DNA of 64,000 bases from Xenoacremonium recifei (Eukaryota; Ascomycota; Sordariomycetes; Hypocreales; Nectriaceae). Numbering within the stretch: position 1 is the stretch's first letter; every line of letters starts with the position of its first letter. Of this stretch, positions 21,444 to 32,512 are shown in pieces. Made by a program: the position numbers and the translations under genes. Below the pieces are notes generated by a model that did not search any database, was not told the origin of the DNA, and was given only the letters and a program-made list of their open reading frames with translations. The stretch spans positions 124,001 to 188,000 of the forward strand of contig WOFQ01000008.1 of assembly GCA_012184525.1 (NCBI GenBank). Reading direction: 5' to 3'.

Positions 21444-21921
21444 TCTTTATCACCACCATCACCTTGTACTCGATATGTTATAAGACAAACTGGATATAGA
21501 AGCGTATGTATGATTGAGTCAATTTAATCGATCAATTGAAAATATCTCGTCTATACAAGTATATGGAACCCACGACATAAACAACAGTCTGAGACTCCGG
21601 GGCTGTAAATGATCGCTCACAAGGCAAATGCCTCCTCGGAGAGATGCAACCGGTTTCCTGCCATATAGGCTTGCCTATGACAATTCCCAGGCACAAACGC
21701 AAGCATCCCTCCACCTGACAAAACAAATATGCTGGTGGTCTACCGTAACGCCTTCTGATACCCAAGAGCAGGACAATTCAACCACCCCTAAAACACCGAT
21801 ACCAATTCCCAGTTCCTCATGTTTCCAATTTCCAATATCATTTCCATATATCCTTCAATTTCCAAATATCATGGCACATTATGTGCCTCATGACCAGCAT
21901 CACATAGGGGGGCGGAGGCGC
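21444..21921. other. convergent 3' regions
   Basis: AT-rich spacer between the bZIP stop and the F-box gene stop. It includes a repeated TCCAATTTCCAAT-like stretch near 21825-21870. No gene seen. Confidence 0.4.
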
Positions 21922-23973
21922 TCACATGACTGAGCACGACCCAAGAGTCCTGGCCCTGCGTCGCCCGGGTCCAAAGCCTCCATCCTCCTCATTCAAATGA
22001 AGCGCCTGCGCCTCTCGGGCTCGACGCCTGCGTCTCCTGTAGCCAGCGCCCGACATGCCGGCTTCCTCTGAGGCCTGCATGTAGTCCGCCCACTTGCGCT
22101 CCAGCCGGCCGGCGGCGGCAAGGTCGTTGCGCAGTACGCGCTTCTGGTGCTCGTCGACGGTCATCTGGAAGCCGTAGAAACACTTCAGCCCGATGATCTC
22201 GGTTGGGTATGTGACGCGGCCGGGATTCCCGGACGCTGGCTTGATTTGGGCGTTGCGGAAGAGAACTTCTCGGATGCCTGTCCATGTCACATTCTGGCAG
22301 TCATAAACAACCATGTTCAGGGTCAATTTCGGGGCAGTGCTAGCATCCATGGACTTCTTGGAGCGTTTGTTGACCATAGCAGCCGCTCCGGCGAGGACCA
22401 GGTCGCTGATGCGAGTGTTGTCTAGATCGACGTTCCTGAGGCGCACGCACTTCTTGATAACAGGGAGCATCCCGTCATCCCCAATACTTTCACAGTAGCT
22501 CATTGACAAATGCTCGAGTGTGGTAGCGCAGGGCGCTTTTGCAAGGTGTTCTGAGAGAAGCCCGTTTGTAAGGCCCTCCAGATCCTCAAGCTCGAGATGG
22601 GTGAGCCGGGGTGTAGACGCCAGAATAGGTTCCAGGGCCGAGTCGGTCAAAGCCTTGCAGCCTGAAAGTTGGAGTCCCTCGAGATTGGGCACATTATGTC
22701 CCAATGCCGCGACACCGCGATCAGTGAGGCGAAGGCACCGACTGAGATCCAGATGTCGAAGCTTTCGCGCAGGGACTATAGGCCGATCGGTCAAGATGTC
22801 AATTTCCGGATCGACGCCATGGATCATGACTTTGAGAGCCGCATCGTTGAGCTCGCCACAGCCGCTCAAGATCAGCCTTTCTAGATTGTTGGTGTTGAAG
22901 ATGGCCTCTGCGGTGTCAAGGTTGTCGAAACCGCCTACCTCACCCACCCTCAAGTCCTTTAGCGACGGGCAGTTTTCCACAACGGACCTGACACCCCGAG
23001 CATCAACACGCCCACACCATGAAATGTTGAAAACTTCCAATTGGGGACATGATTCTGCAATGATCTTGCAGGAGGTGTTTGAAACCGCCGTAAGCCCAGT
23101 CAAATTGAGGTTGATCAGCTTCACGTTGCTTCTGAGAAGCGTATGCAGAGTGTTCTTGTGGAAGTTTTGGCAACCTTCCAAAGTAGCGTTCATGAGGTTC
23201 TTGCAAGCCTTGACAATGACCTCAGTTCGTTTGTAATGCTCAACCTGGACGCATCCTCGAAGATTTAGGTCCTTGATAAAAGGCCCGGCGGCGACGATGA
23301 TGCGCGCCAGAGACTCAGCGGGGATCTCCTGGTAGAATTCGGAGGCATCTAGCGACGTCCACAGCTGGCCGTCGAAGCAAAACTTGTAAAACTTGCGACT
23401 CACCCTCGAAGCCTGAACAAGCTCCTTGGGCCGCAAAAAGGAGAAGATATGAATCTGGATCTCGTGCGGCACGACATCCCAGAAGTAGAAGGGCGGTTTC
23501 TGGATGGGCTTCACGCCAGGACGGACCTTAGCCTGGGCATCCTGCTTTGATATCAGGTCCGCAGGCAAGGGGACGGTGGAGGCGAGAGGGCTCGAGGTGC
23601 CCAGCCCGACCTTACGGATAGCGAGGTGAGATTCGATACTGTCGAAGGGAAATTCATCGGATGAGCCCGTTGGGAAGCCCAGCGGCGAGGGCTGTGGAGT
23701 CGAAGAGCCGGCAGTTCGAGGTGTCTGAGGCCCAGCAGCGGCCAGACTGACGCATGAAAGCGTACTTCGGGTGCTGTACGGGCTGCCGACCGACCTCGAG
23801 CGCCTGAGGCCATTCAGCGACGGCGACGACGAAATTCGCTGGAGGCCCTGCAGCAGACGCCGGCGGCCCTTCCTCTTGATCGGGACGTCCGGCGGCATCG
23901 GCGGGGTGGAGACGCCATCTGAGGCCGGAGCCGGAATCCCGGCGATAACATCGATATCGAGCGTCTCGGCCAT
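21922..23973 (-). CDS. F-box/leucine-rich-repeat protein with C-terminal CaaX box
   Basis: Single exon. I start it at the ATG at 23973 (MAETLDIDVIAG), giving 683 codons; the frame stays open further upstream but that part is low-complexity and unlikely. After a disordered Ser/Pro-rich N-terminus comes an F-box at about 161-210 (DVVPHEIQIHIFSFLRPKEL to LWTSLD), then about a dozen cysteine-containing leucine-rich repeats at about 220-600 with patterns such as LRHLDLSRCLRLTDRGVAAL. The tail is basic (GYRRRRRRAREAQ) and the protein ends GSCSVM. It is probably a substrate receptor of an SCF ubiquitin ligase through Skp1. The overall plan resembles Pof2 of fission yeast and animal FBXL2 more than Grr1. 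The final CSVM is a CaaX motif with Met last, which predicts farnesylation and membrane attachment. Confidence 0.85.
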   Translation of the reverse strand: MAETLDIDVIAGIPAPASDGVSTPPMPPDVPIKRKGRRRLLQGLQRISSSPSLNGLRRSRSVGSPYSTRSTLSCVSLAAAGPQTPRTAGSSTPQPSPLGFPTGSSDEFPFDSIESHLAIRKVGLGTSSPLASTVPLPADLISKQDAQAKVRPGVKPIQKPPFYFWDVVPHEIQIHIFSFLRPKELVQASRVSRKFYKFCFDGQLWTSLDASEFYQEIPAESLARIIVAAGPFIKDLNLRGCVQVEHYKRTEVIVKACKNLMNATLEGCQNFHKNTLHTLLRSNVKLINLNLTGLTAVSNTSCKIIAESCPQLEVFNISWCGRVDARGVRSVVENCPSLKDLRVGEVGGFDNLDTAEAIFNTNNLERLILSGCGELNDAALKVMIHGVDPEIDILTDRPIVPARKLRHLDLSRCLRLTDRGVAALGHNVPNLEGLQLSGCKALTDSALEPILASTPRLTHLELEDLEGLTNGLLSEHLAKAPCATTLEHLSMSYCESIGDDGMLPVIKKCVRLRNVDLDNTRISDLVLAGAAAMVNKRSKKSMDASTAPKLTLNMVVYDCQNVTWTGIREVLFRNAQIKPASGNPGRVTYPTEIIGLKCFYGFQMTVDEHQKRVLRNDLAAAGRLERKWADYMQASEEAGMSGAGYRRRRRRAREAQALHLNEEDGGFGPGRRRARTLGSCSVM

Positions 23974-26900
23974 GGTGTTGCGGCGGCAATCCGAACCTGG
24001 GACGCCCACAGAAGGTGCCAGTGATGTGTGATTTCCTCCTCGATGCCCGCGTTCGCGATGTTCAAAGCCCTCCCATCCAACGCAGGCGAGGACTCGTCTC
24101 GGAGCTTCGAAGGAGAAGGGGGGGTTTATCGCCACTGTCGTCCGCAGTGGGGGGTTGGTTGGACCAGTGCGCTTTAGCCGGCTCCCAGCCCAGGGTCTAT
24201 TTCATCGCTAGCCGACAGAGACGAGTGCGGGATTCGGTCGGTCGTTGGCGGTCGAGCAGCTGTCGGGCGGGACGCAGCGATACTTGAATCAATGCGATAG
24301 CGGAGGCTGGGCGGCTTATCAGGGAAAGAATGTCGAGATAGTCGTAGCAAGCGAACAAAAAAAGATACGGACGAGTAGCTCAACAATCCGGTGCCCTTTT
24401 TTTCGTGGAGGGTCGGATCAGCAGACGCCGGGTGATGGTGGGGGGAGAGTCAGCGGGTACCAGTTGGCGGAGGAGTCTCAGATAAGTCGAGCGCTCAACA
24501 ACAACCATGGCACATGCTCAGGTCGACAAGCATGACCGGTGATCACGCGAGAGAGTGAGAGGTGAGAAGAATCAAGGGGAAAGATTCTGGAGAGGAGCGA
24601 GGCCGGGGCAGAAGAGGTGTGTGTCTGAACTCAACCGAACCGAACGGCGGCTTAGTCGAGGAGGGGAGCAGCTTAGAGTACTGTACTGTATGTACTCCTA
24701 GGCTTAGGATCGTCGGCTCGCTGGGCCCTGGACCTGGACCCTTTTTTCCCAGTTGCCTTATCGCGTTGGAGGACGGGAGGCATGGTATGCTCTGGGGTAG
24801 AGGCGGCGGGAGGCAAAAGTCTCGCCTCGCGCATTCCAGGCCGCCACGATACCTCGCCAGCCCGGCGGAGCGACTTTGGACCCTGGAAGGGCCCAAGACG
24901 TTCTGGGAATTCCAGCAGGAGAAGAGGCCATCGCGAGCCAATCACCCGCATCTCGAGCTTCTGTCAGGGGTGAGCGAGACGGGCCTTTAGTTGCGCTGCC
25001 TCCACCCCTCCTCAACGTCCGCGTGGCATCCTCTCACACAGTCCTGCAGTTCCCCGAGGATAGGCCATGTATGTACAGTACATACACACAATCCACAGAG
25101 GTCGGCGGATCGTGGGCCGAGACCCCATCCCGCCCCAATGCAGGAGAAGAGTCGGGAACGAGATCCTCAGGTTGTGGCTGAATGTTTGTTTGCACGGCTT
25201 CTCAAAATTGTGGTAGGGTCTAGAATGGTGTATAGAAGCCTGGCTAGAAGCTTAATGGCAACTCAACTCGAAACTCAACAGAAGCCCTGAAACTCAGATC
25301 CAGCTCAGCAATTTGACTCTTTGGATGGCGCCCATCACTGCTGGAAGAGGCTACCCGCCGTTATCCTGCCAGGCTTCGCCGCCTGTCGAGACGGATCCAT
25401 GGACCCCAAGCTTTGGATCCCATTACTGACCCCGAACTGACTCGAGGTTCCAGGCCTTGTCTCCTCTAGGTCAAGACTTGGGGGATGGACTCTCGGCTAT
25501 ATCCATACTGGAGGGCGGTCAACAACTGGTCCAAGGCTCAAAAGTCAGACGAGACCAGCAACTGACAACAAGAATGGTGAGGCTTTTCTGGTTCGTGTTC
25601 TGCATGGCACCATCCATCCCGTCCCCTTTGTCGTGCCTGGCCTGGCTGGAGGTACCTGTACATGAGCGCACCGAGCACACACACCACGGGGAACAAAGGC
25701 GACAGACGAGGACCCTTCGTGCTTCTGGCACCGTCCCAACAGCCAGCCAGTGGGATCAACTGGCAGCGGCTCCCGGTGGCTCGGCGGATGGGGTTCTGGC
25801 TTCGCGATCCGTCGTCGCAGGCGTTGGGGCTTTGCTCTCTTCAGAGTCCATAGATGAAGATTCACCCCACCTCGAGGGATCCTGCGCTGGGATGCCCCTC
25901 ATCCTCGGAGCGACCCCGCCGCTTATCCTCTATCGCAGTTGTCGCAAGCTGGTCAGCGTGATGGATAGCCCGTTGCGACGTGGGCGCTGTGCGTGACCTT
26001 GCGAATGCCTCTAGTGTGGCCCGCGTGCCGGGTTCAACGGCCGCTGTTGTTAGCACCATGAGGGGAACCTGGACGAATCCTGGCTCGAACGATAGAGGTG
26101 CGGTGCGGGAGAAGAAGCTCTCGTCGCGCCCCCCGAACTGCATCGCGGCGTCTTGCTGGTGTACTTGCGCCTTGACTTGAAATTCGCTCATCGCTTGAGC
26201 CACGCGACAGCTTATGCTGTTGCATCCATGCATCTATGTGCTGTTCATGCTATGGGTCGTCTGATCCGTGATTCTGGAACCCGAAACCCTTCGTGCTGCG
26301 AGGGTACAAAAGATCGTCCCTCTGCTGACCACAGGAAGCCTTTCGATAAGCACGTGCAAGATACGTTCTGTCCGTCGATAGATACTCAGTGATAGAAGAT
26401 GCATCTGCTAGGCCTGCGATAGCTTCTTTGGCTCTTTGCCGTCGGCGAATCCGGAGCATTATTACTCAATTTTCACGGGGCTTTAATCGGTGTGTCGTCC
26501 CCTTAGCTTCAAGAGGGCCGCGTCAGAATTGGAGAAGAGCCACGAGGCTGTCCCTGACGGACAAAACTTTACTGTTCATGGACGTGCCGAGGTGTGCTGC
26601 GATAGGATAGAGTCAAAACGCCGCTTAATGTTGGCATCCTACTCTGTATGATATTGTCGGGGTTGGCGCCTTATGTCCTTGTTCTGGCTTTGTAGCTGCG
26701 TGTCTCGAGAGTTATGTCACTTAAGATGGTTTGGCGTAGCTTCGAGAGCTGGGTTTGCCCAGATGTCACGGCGACAGGCACTCGACTATGTCTTCTGTAC
26801 GTAGCATGCTGTTCTTGACTCGAGATTGAGGCCAAGGTGCACCATTTCAACGCATCGATTCGTATCCGCCTGTCCGTTGGTGGTGATCCCCGGGTTGGCG

Positions 26901-28125
26901 GACTGCTGTGACGCAATGAGACCTTTAACGCCTTGTTTATGAATAATTTCCGCCTAAGCTTGGCACGGCAGATGTCTTGCCGTTCTCTAGCTTTAGAGCT
27001 CTCTCCCCGACGAGGAAGAACACAGTTGAAGCTATTCCAGAGTGCTGTCGCGAGAGGAGATAGATAAGACTGCAAGTAATCGACGAGCCAGCAGACGATC
27101 GATCTAGGTGGAGGATCTATTAGCAGACGGTAGCGTGCATGCACTGGTACCATAGCCCAGTCTAGACTTTGCCATGGCATAGGGGCTTTTGCAACCAAAG
27201 ACATCGATCGCGAGCCTCCTTTGTTTTCGAACTGCACGTAGAGACAGGAGAAATTGCGTTTGCACTGGGCTGCCACCTGGTGCTCGAGGAATTGCTTGAC
27301 AAACGGAACAAAAGGAATGACAAAGGAAGGAAGGGGTCTCATCAGCCTCTTCCTCTGCCGCTCACATGCAGGGCGAGCTCTGCTGACTCAACTCTGGACA
27401 GCCACTCGAGGCTTTGGCAAGTGCCTCTATCTGCGCCTTCCCGAGCGATCCTCGACCCCAATCCAGCCGCCCCAACAAAGCTCTCTTCTCTAAAGTTCAA
27501 CTTCCAGGCTCTCCGCTTGCTCCATCATCACCGTCTCCATCCTCCGCCCATCGCCTTGATCCCCCTCCTCGGTGGCTTCATACGGACTGGACCATCCACT
27601 GTAGTGCAGCGCTTCTGCCCCGTGCTGTCGCTGTAGCTCGCCGTGCTCCCCTCGCCGTCCGCTCGCTGTCCAATCCCGGGCCTCCCATCTATCCACTTCC
27701 CACCACCACGGCCAGCCCTGGAGAGCACTACGGAACCTCCACCACATGAGCCTGCAACTGGGAGGACCAGCAGACCTCCCTAAATAATCCTCCAGCCTCC
27801 TGCCCGCGGGCGAGTCCAGGTCATCCGGATCCATTGCCCTCCATCTCCTCTCCAGCAACGAGCCCTGCCGTCCTCCAACGAGACTCTCCGACCGATCCCT
27901 CCTTTGCGAAGCCCATCCGGTCGCCGATTCCTGTTGCGACAGGGGGCCCTGAATCTTAGCGGCGATTCCCAGCGATACACACTGCAAATACTGTAGCTTT
28001 TGGGGGCGTCCAGCTGAATCGAAGATTTGCTGCCCATTCACCCCGCCAGCACAACTCCCCTCGAATCACCGCGCCTCACAACCCCCAACCAGTCGTTTCT
28101 CTCGGGGCTTGGTCGCTCGCCAACT
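23974..28125. other. 4.15 kb divergent intergenic region
   Basis: Between the start codons of the F-box gene and PAS kinase. The left end is the F-box promoter; about 27300-28125 is probably the PAS kinase leader (pyrimidine-rich, one short upstream ORF). The middle (24.5-27.3 kb) has only small frames without domains. The longest, 26671..27342 on the minus strand, has no recognisable feature. No tRNA, transposon ends or long repeats seen. Confidence 0.45.
27746..27787 (+). promoter_or_regulatory. 13-codon upstream ORF in the PAS kinase leader
   Basis: ATG at 27746, encodes MSLQLGGPADLPK, stop at 27785-27787. It is the only ATG between about 27490 and the proposed PAS kinase start at 28126, so ribosomes scanning this leader would meet it first. 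Effect on translation is inferred. Confidence 0.5.
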
Positions 28126-31100
28126 ATGCGGCAGATGCATGGTGGACATCAGGAACATGGTACGGCCGTCCCCTGGGAGTCCAGCGCCTGAAGACCGCCC
28201 TCACTGACCCGTTTCTCTAGGCGCCGAAAATCATACCGGAGACGACGAACGCGGACGAGGCAAGCTGGCTCTGCCTCTGTCGCTGCCCAAGAACCGTAGC
28301 ACCGGCAATCTTGCGGCATCCCTCGAACCTATGTCGATGATTGATTCGAATCGAATTCGAATGTCCCTGGATGCGGCCGCTGCCGCTGGTGTTGCTGCTG
28401 ATGTAGATTCGATCACGAGGTTCGTTGACAGAGCCTGTGGCTGCGTCCCGCTCCGGCCGATGGTGGCAAGTCACCTCAGCAGTTTGCTGTTTGCTGACCG
28501 CTCGCTCAATCTAGATCCCCCATCATGGCTGATCACGAGCACGGATTGGGCCTCTCTGGCCTTCGCCGAATAAGACAGACACGTCCTCCATCGCGAAATC
28601 CAACCCTTCCCGGCTCCAATGCCTCGTCTCGAAGCCCTTCCGTCGTCGCCCTCTCCCGATCGACCTCCATGAGTGCCATGGTCTCTAGCACCGGCACCTT
28701 GCCTCTGGCAGGTGGTCCGAAGTCACCCAGCTTTTCCGAAGACCTTTCTCGATTTCCCTCCGAATCATTACATTCTTTCTCTTTCGCCCATCAGTCGGAG
28801 GATTTTCTCCACAACCGACAAAATGTCTTGAAGCGATCTCTCGAGTTCATGAAGGACCACATGGGGTTGTCTGTCAACACTTCCCAAGCAGGTCTGGCAA
28901 CTGCGCAAGCCAGGGTTACTGGAGATATCGAAGCCCAGAGTATGCTGGATCTACTCGCCCGAGCACAGCTAATAGGTGCTGGAAATTTGCCAAATTCTGA
29001 CAGTTCTATGGCTGCAGCGCCCTTGACAGGACCGGCACATGTATCTGGAGACAACTTTTTCGATGCAAGTTTTAGCCCTCGAGTTTCTAGCCTTGATTTA
29101 TCCAAGCTCTCGCCCACAATCTCTGACTTACCCCCTTCTCAACAAAAGCAACAGGGGCTGAGACAAGCAAACGAGGGAGGTAGGGCTTCAGAGAATTCCA
29201 GCAGGACGCCTACAAACGAGAGCGCTACTACGGCCAAGACGTCTCCTCCTAGTTCAAGGCCGACAAGTTTGAAAAGAACCATGACGGACACCTTGACGGT
29301 CTCGGTTCAGGAAAAGCTGATGGAAACTATGGCCCAGCCCTTTCTCTCTGGGCAACCCATATATCAGGAACCTCTCGCTTCTCCGACTCTGGGTCCCCAA
29401 ACTACACCTTTAGTCGCCAACTTTCCCAGCGCATTGGGTCCGCAAGTCCATGGACATACGAATCGGTGGGTTCCGGCAGCACAAGCAATTTTCACGACGG
29501 AGTCACGGCCACCCTGGACGATCATTGCTGCAAACGATCTCGCTTGTCTCGTTTTTGGTGTCACCAAGGCGGAAGTTCGCAAGATGGGTATTCTCGAAGT
29601 TGTGCAAGAAGAACGAAGAGCATGGTTGGAGCGGAAACTCTTACGAAAACCCGATGACGGTCTTGACGAAGGAAAATCAACGAGTGGACAAACAACCCCC
29701 GCCGCTTCTGCTGCTTCAGCCTTACTTGGAGGAAGGTCGGGCATCACTGCTCAGCTCCTGAACAAGCCAAATTCAAGATCTCAACCCAAAAGCTACGCAC
29801 AGCGACGTGCCCAGACTGTGCACAGCGGAGATCCGAACCCTCCGAAAACAAGCGGTGGCGGCCATCACCGCAATAGCCCTTCGAGGGGCGTCTTGCTTTG
29901 TGGAGACGTCGTCCCTATACAAAAGCGCAATGGCGCCACTGGCTCAGCCAGTCTTTGGGTGAAAGAGAAGCGAGTTGGTCTCATCTGGGTATTGGAAGAG
30001 ATTCACGAAGATGTCGCCAATATCACTTTGGACGAAGATGGAATCGTGCAGAAAGTTTCAGGGTCGACAGCTCCTATCTGGGGCTTCGATTCAGCACCCT
30101 CCGGATTCGATGTGGCTGTTCTGATACCCCGAATTCCTCGACAAGGGATCGATCCCAATACCGGCGAAATCGACTTTGCCCAGGTTTCAAGGCGGAAGTA
30201 CTTCACCTGCCCACATGCCCACAAGGTTAATATCCCTTGCACGATCGAGCAAGTCCGTGGCGCCCTGGAGCTTCGTGTCTCAACTTTCCCTCACATGGCG
30301 GGGATTGTCGTGGTCGAGCCTGAGACCATGAGGATCCGCAGCTCCAATTCCGTGTTCTGCGGCGCCTTGTTTGGCTTCGAAAAAGCGGATGGTATGTCGA
30401 TCAATGCTTTGATCCCAGACTTCGATAAGATACTCGCCACTCTGATAGAAGAGGACGGTATTCAGCTTCTTGATGGCATGGTGGTCCCCGAGCATCGGTT
30501 CAGGAAGGCTTCTGCGTTCCTCGCCCTTAAAGAACATCGCCCAGACGCTGCTGCAGCCTTCCTCCACCCCGCTGGAATACCTGCTAAGCACCGCGATGGC
30601 TCCGATTTGAAGATTGATCTTCAAATGAGAGTTGTCAAGAGCGAAAAGAAGTCTCGAATTGTGAACGAGACCGTCATCGAAGGCAGTGATGAAGATAACG
30701 CAAGCGGATCAAGCGGCGACGACGCTTTCGAAATCACTCATTCGGAGATTGTATACGCTCTATGGATCACATACTCTCGTCATCTTCATGGCACCGTGTC
30801 ACGGCTCAACATCGACTCACCCTCACCGTCCGGCACGACAACACCCTTACACCAGCCCTCACCAGGACAGACACCCGCTCACACCCCTATGGAAATTGGC
30901 TCTGATGATGAGGGAGCAAGGAAGGAGATGACCTCGAGTCCATCATCCCTCTCTGCCCACCTCAAAGAGGCTGCTGTCAACGCCGCCTCTCTACTCACTG
31001 GACGACCAAAGTCTCCCCCGAGAAGTGAGGAAAGATCGGAAACTCCTAAGCCCACATCGGCGCCGCACAAGAAGACAATCGATGATTTTGTGATACTAGA

Positions 31101-31930
31101 GGACATGGGTCAAGGCGCATATGGCCAAGTCAAGTTGGCTCGGAATAAAGAAACAGGGAGAAAGGTTGTGCTCAAATATGTCACCAAACGACGTATCCTT
31201 GTCGACACTTGGACCAGAGACAGGAAATTGGGCACGGTTCCCCTGGAGATTCATGTACTGGAATACCTCCGGAGACCGGAATTCCGACATCCTAATATCG
31301 TGGAGATGGAGGGCTTCTTTGAAGACGACATCAATTACTACATCGAAATGACACCTCATGGTCTACCAGGGATGGACCTGTTCGACTATATCGAACTGCG
31401 GACAACGATGGAAGAGTCTGAATGCCGCAATATCTTCGTTCAAGTTGCGGAGGCTATCCACCATCTCCATACGAAGGCGAAGGTGGTTCACCGTGACATC
31501 AAGGATGAGAACGTGATCCTTGACGGGGAGGGCAACATCAAGATCATTGACTTTGGCAGCGCCGCGTACATCAAGAGCGGTCCCTTTGATGTATTCGTGG
31601 GGACTATTGGTAAGTATTTGACATGTATTATATGAGGAAAGCCTTTGCTGACTCGCAATAGATTACGCTGCTCCAGAAGTCTTGGCCGGCAAACCCTATG
31701 GCGGCAAGGAACAGGATGTCTGGGCATTGGGGATCCTCCTATATACTATCATCTATAAGGAAAACCCCTTTTACAGCATCGACGAGATTATGGACCGAGA
31801 TCTCCGGATCCCCTTCACCCTGAGTGAGGAGAGCATTGACCTCATTCATTGCATGCTCAACCGCGATGTGACGAAGCGGTATGACATTGATCAGGTGCTC
31901 GCACACCCATGGTGTAAGATGGAGATGTAA
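28126..31930 (+). CDS. PSK1: PAS-domain serine/threonine kinase
   Basis: Four exons: 28126..28159, 28221..28419, 28515..31609 and 31662..31930, 1198 codons. The obvious long frame starts at 28525, but the frame continues upstream through two introns with CTGAC branch sites, giving MRQMHGGHQEHG as N-terminus and SITR-SPIMADHE at the last junction. PAS-type regions lie at about 400-460 (PPWTIIAANDLACLVFGVTK), 575-620 and 670-720 (RSSNSVFCGALFGFEKADG). The kinase domain starts at about 934: GQGAYGQVKLA, catalytic HRDIKDEN at about 1070, DFGSAA at about 1089, and DYAAPEVLAG after the last intron. Long Ser/Thr-rich linkers separate the domains. PAS kinase steers glucose between storage and wall synthesis and responds to nutrient state (family knowledge). 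It converges on SEA4. Confidence 0.9.
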
Positions 31931-32512
31931 GGAGAAGGACATGAGACAACCCAGCGATGACGAGCACCGATACACTGCACCCCTCGTATACTAAGAGGAA
32001 TGATACCCAGCAACCAGCGGACAGGACCAATTTGGGTGCGAGATGATTGATTTGGAAAGCTGAAACAATAGAGCAACGAAGCAAAAAAGATGATTCTGAC
32101 GCAAGAGACATGGATGATGACGAAGTGGGTTATAGACGAGTGGCACGCGGACCAAGGCAAAGCGGCGATAGGGGAATCAGCATGGGATGGTGTTATATTC
32201 AATTTTCTTTGTCTTCTCGAATGGGACTTGTAGAGAGACGAGCACGGCGCAATGAAGACGGGAAAGACAATCGGGAGCGTTAGCTTGGCACCTTGGTCAC
32301 AGAGCATAGTATAGCCAGCGTGAAAGGGGGAGATATAATCGATAAATGAACAAAGGCCCTCCAAGATTCAGTTAGAGCTACGAAACATGGCATGCATAAT
32401 GTAAAAGCTATAAACATGTTGGTCAAAGAGAAATCCAGCGCCCCCTTACGTCGTCCCATCGAAACCCCTTAACCCCTGACTCCAGCCATACCCATCCATA
32501 CATCGCCCTTCA
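31931..32512. other. convergent 3' regions of PAS kinase and SEA4
   Basis: 580 bases with A-rich and T-rich stretches, consistent with 3' ends on both strands. No gene is supported. Confidence 0.45.

Noticed and set aside
23974..24136. 54-residue N-terminal extension of the F-box protein
   Set aside because: Upstream of a good ATG, low-complexity and different in character from the rest; the ATG at 23973 is preferred.
26671..27342. 223-codon minus-strand frame
   Set aside because: No domain, odd composition, no orthologous pattern recognised; lies in a divergent upstream region.
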